Source: an uncultured Prevotella sp. (GTDB lineage Bacteria > Bacteroidota > Bacteroidia > Bacteroidales > Bacteroidaceae). Taken from it: DNA of 6,678 bases. The notes beneath the pieces are model-generated. The model made no database searches and was not told where the DNA came from. It saw only the letters and a list, made by a program, of their open reading frames with translations. Below, piece after piece: positions 5,578 to 6,678 of the stretch. A program made the position numbers and the translations under genes. How positions within the stretch are numbered: position 1 is the first letter of the stretch; each line of letters opens with the position of its first letter. The DNA is taken from assembly GCA_905372445.1 (NCBI GenBank), contig CAJPPF010000126.1, forward strand, positions 1 through 6,678, written 5' to 3'.

Positions 5578-6660
5578 ATGGAATTGAAAATTGCTGTTTT
5601 GGCAGGTGATGGAATCGGTCCGGAGATAATGGAACAGGGCGTTGCTGTGCTTGATGCTATAGCAAAGAAATATGGACACGTGGTCAGCTATAAGGAAGCA
5701 CTGTGCGGTGCTCACGCTATTGACGAAGTGGGCGACCCTTTCCCAGATGAGACTTTCCATATCTGTGAAGACGCCGATGCTGTTCTTTTCGCAAGTGTAG
5801 GCGACCCAAAGTTCGATAATAATCCTACAGCGAAGGTGCGTCCTGAGCAAGGACTGCTAGCTATGCGTAAGAAACTCGGTCTGTATGCCAACATACGCCC
5901 TGTGACAACATTCGATTGTCTGGTACATAAGTCGCCATTGAAAGATGAACTTGTGCGTGGCGCAGACTTCATTTGTATACGTGAACTCACCGGAGGTATG
6001 TATTTTGGAAATAAGCAAGAGCCGCTGATGAATGCAGCGATTGGCGAGGAAGACGCTTTCGATACCAACTACTACACACACCATGAGGTTGAACGTATTC
6101 TGCATGTTGCTTATCAGTATGCACGTCAGCGCAGAAAGCATGTCACTGTTGTAGACAAAGCGAATGTCCTTGCATCATCACGTTTGTGGCGTAAGGTGGC
6201 ACAGAACGTCGAGAAACAGTATCCAGACGTGGCGACAGATTATATGTATGTCGATAATGCTGCGATGCGAATGATACAGGATCCGAAGTTCTTCGATATC
6301 ATTGTTACAGAGAATACTTTTGGCGATATACTCACAGACGAAGGCTCATGTATAACAGGCTCAATGGGATTGCTTCCGTCAGCCTCTACGGGTTCGTCTA
6401 CTCCGGTATTTGAACCTATCCACGGTTCATGGCCACAAGGAAAAGGATTGAATATTGCTAATCCCTTGGCGCAGATTCTCTCTGTTGCGATGCTGTTTGA
6501 ATACTTCGGTCTGAAAGACGAGGGCACATTGATCCGTGATGCTGTAGATGCGTCACTAAATCAGAATATTCGCACTCCGGAGATACAGGTTGAAGGTGGA
6601 GAAAAATACGGCACAAAGGAGGTCGGAGCGTGGATTGTTGATTTTATAAATAAAAAATAA
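5578..6660 (+). CDS. leuB: 3-isopropylmalate dehydrogenase (LeuB)
   Basis: LeuB oxidatively decarboxylates 3-isopropylmalate to 2-oxoisocaproate with NAD. It also takes 3-methylmalate to 2-oxobutyrate in the citramalate route. The protein is 360 residues, full length for the family. It starts with KIAVLAGDGIGPEI. Substrate arginines are R97 and R107 (AMRKKLGLYANIRPV) and R135 (CIRELTGGMYFG), followed by the catalytic Y142. K194 lies in VVDKANVL. Metal-binding aspartates are D226 (YVDNAAM) and D250/D254 (NTFGDILTDEGS). The nucleotide loop EPIHGSWPQGKGLNIANP (279-296) differs from the common EPVHGSAPDIAGKGIANP form: the Asp that contacts the NAD ribose in Thermus LeuB aligns with Gln here. I think this is a branch-wide variant, not damage. 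The gene is 18 nt after cimA and is the last gene visible in the operon. Confidence 0.97.
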   Translation: MELKIAVLAGDGIGPEIMEQGVAVLDAIAKKYGHVVSYKEALCGAHAIDEVGDPFPDETFHICEDADAVLFASVGDPKFDNNPTAKVRPEQGLLAMRKKLGLYANIRPVTTFDCLVHKSPLKDELVRGADFICIRELTGGMYFGNKQEPLMNAAIGEEDAFDTNYYTHHEVERILHVAYQYARQRRKHVTVVDKANVLASSRLWRKVAQNVEKQYPDVATDYMYVDNAAMRMIQDPKFFDIIVTENTFGDILTDEGSCITGSMGLLPSASTGSSTPVFEPIHGSWPQGKGLNIANPLAQILSVAMLFEYFGLKDEGTLIRDAVDASLNQNIRTPEIQVEGGEKYGTKEVGAWIVDFINKK

Positions 6661-6678
6661 TGCTTCATATATAACATT
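6661..6678 (+). other. Short 3' flank of leuB
   Basis: Only 18 AT-rich bases follow the leuB stop. They show no hairpin or T run, so the end of the transcript lies outside the window. Confidence 0.6.

Noticed and set aside
1..6678. A previously undescribed defence or mobile system
   Set aside because: No nuclease, helicase, transposase, recombinase, toxin or reverse-transcriptase motif, and no array of spaced repeats, was found on either strand. Apart from the upstream repeats the content is amino-acid biosynthesis.

Overview
The window suggests a Bacteroidales bacterium, most likely a Prevotella or close relative. Three things point there: a Bacteroidetes-type promoter (TTTG, then TATCTTTG) before the first gene, A-rich or absent Shine-Dalgarno sequences at most starts, and a leuA-leuC-leuD-second synthase-leuB gene order and protein types that I associate with this order. 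No 16S or other marker is present, so the genus is an inference.

Layout. Positions 1-550 hold no convincing gene. This stretch has a dispersed repeat of about 20-26 bp in three copies and both orientations, plus small palindromes, and looks like degenerate intergenic repeat DNA. A promoter at about 551-580 drives dapA (605-1492), the diaminopimelate/lysine-branch enzyme. After 55 nt comes a wrecked leuA (1548-1991) that has lost nearly all of its catalytic barrel. Four intact genes follow, tightly packed on the same strand: leuC (2005-3393), leuD (3400-4017), a citramalate-synthase-type gene (4033-5559, called cimA) and leuB (5578-6660). Only 18 nt follow leuB, so the operon's end is not visible.

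How the genes work together. LeuC/LeuD (isomerase) and LeuB (dehydrogenase) can process 2-isopropylmalate toward leucine, or citramalate toward 2-oxobutyrate for isoleucine. The intact synthase carries the residues that I recall forming the pyruvate pocket of Leptospira citramalate synthase. With leuA broken, the simplest reading is that this operon now feeds isoleucine synthesis from pyruvate and acetyl-CoA. Leucine must then be imported or made with a LeuA encoded elsewhere.

I found no phage, CRISPR, toxin-antitoxin, RNA gene or clearly novel system. The most interesting content is the natural decay of leuA inside an otherwise preserved operon, together with the repeat-rich upstream region.
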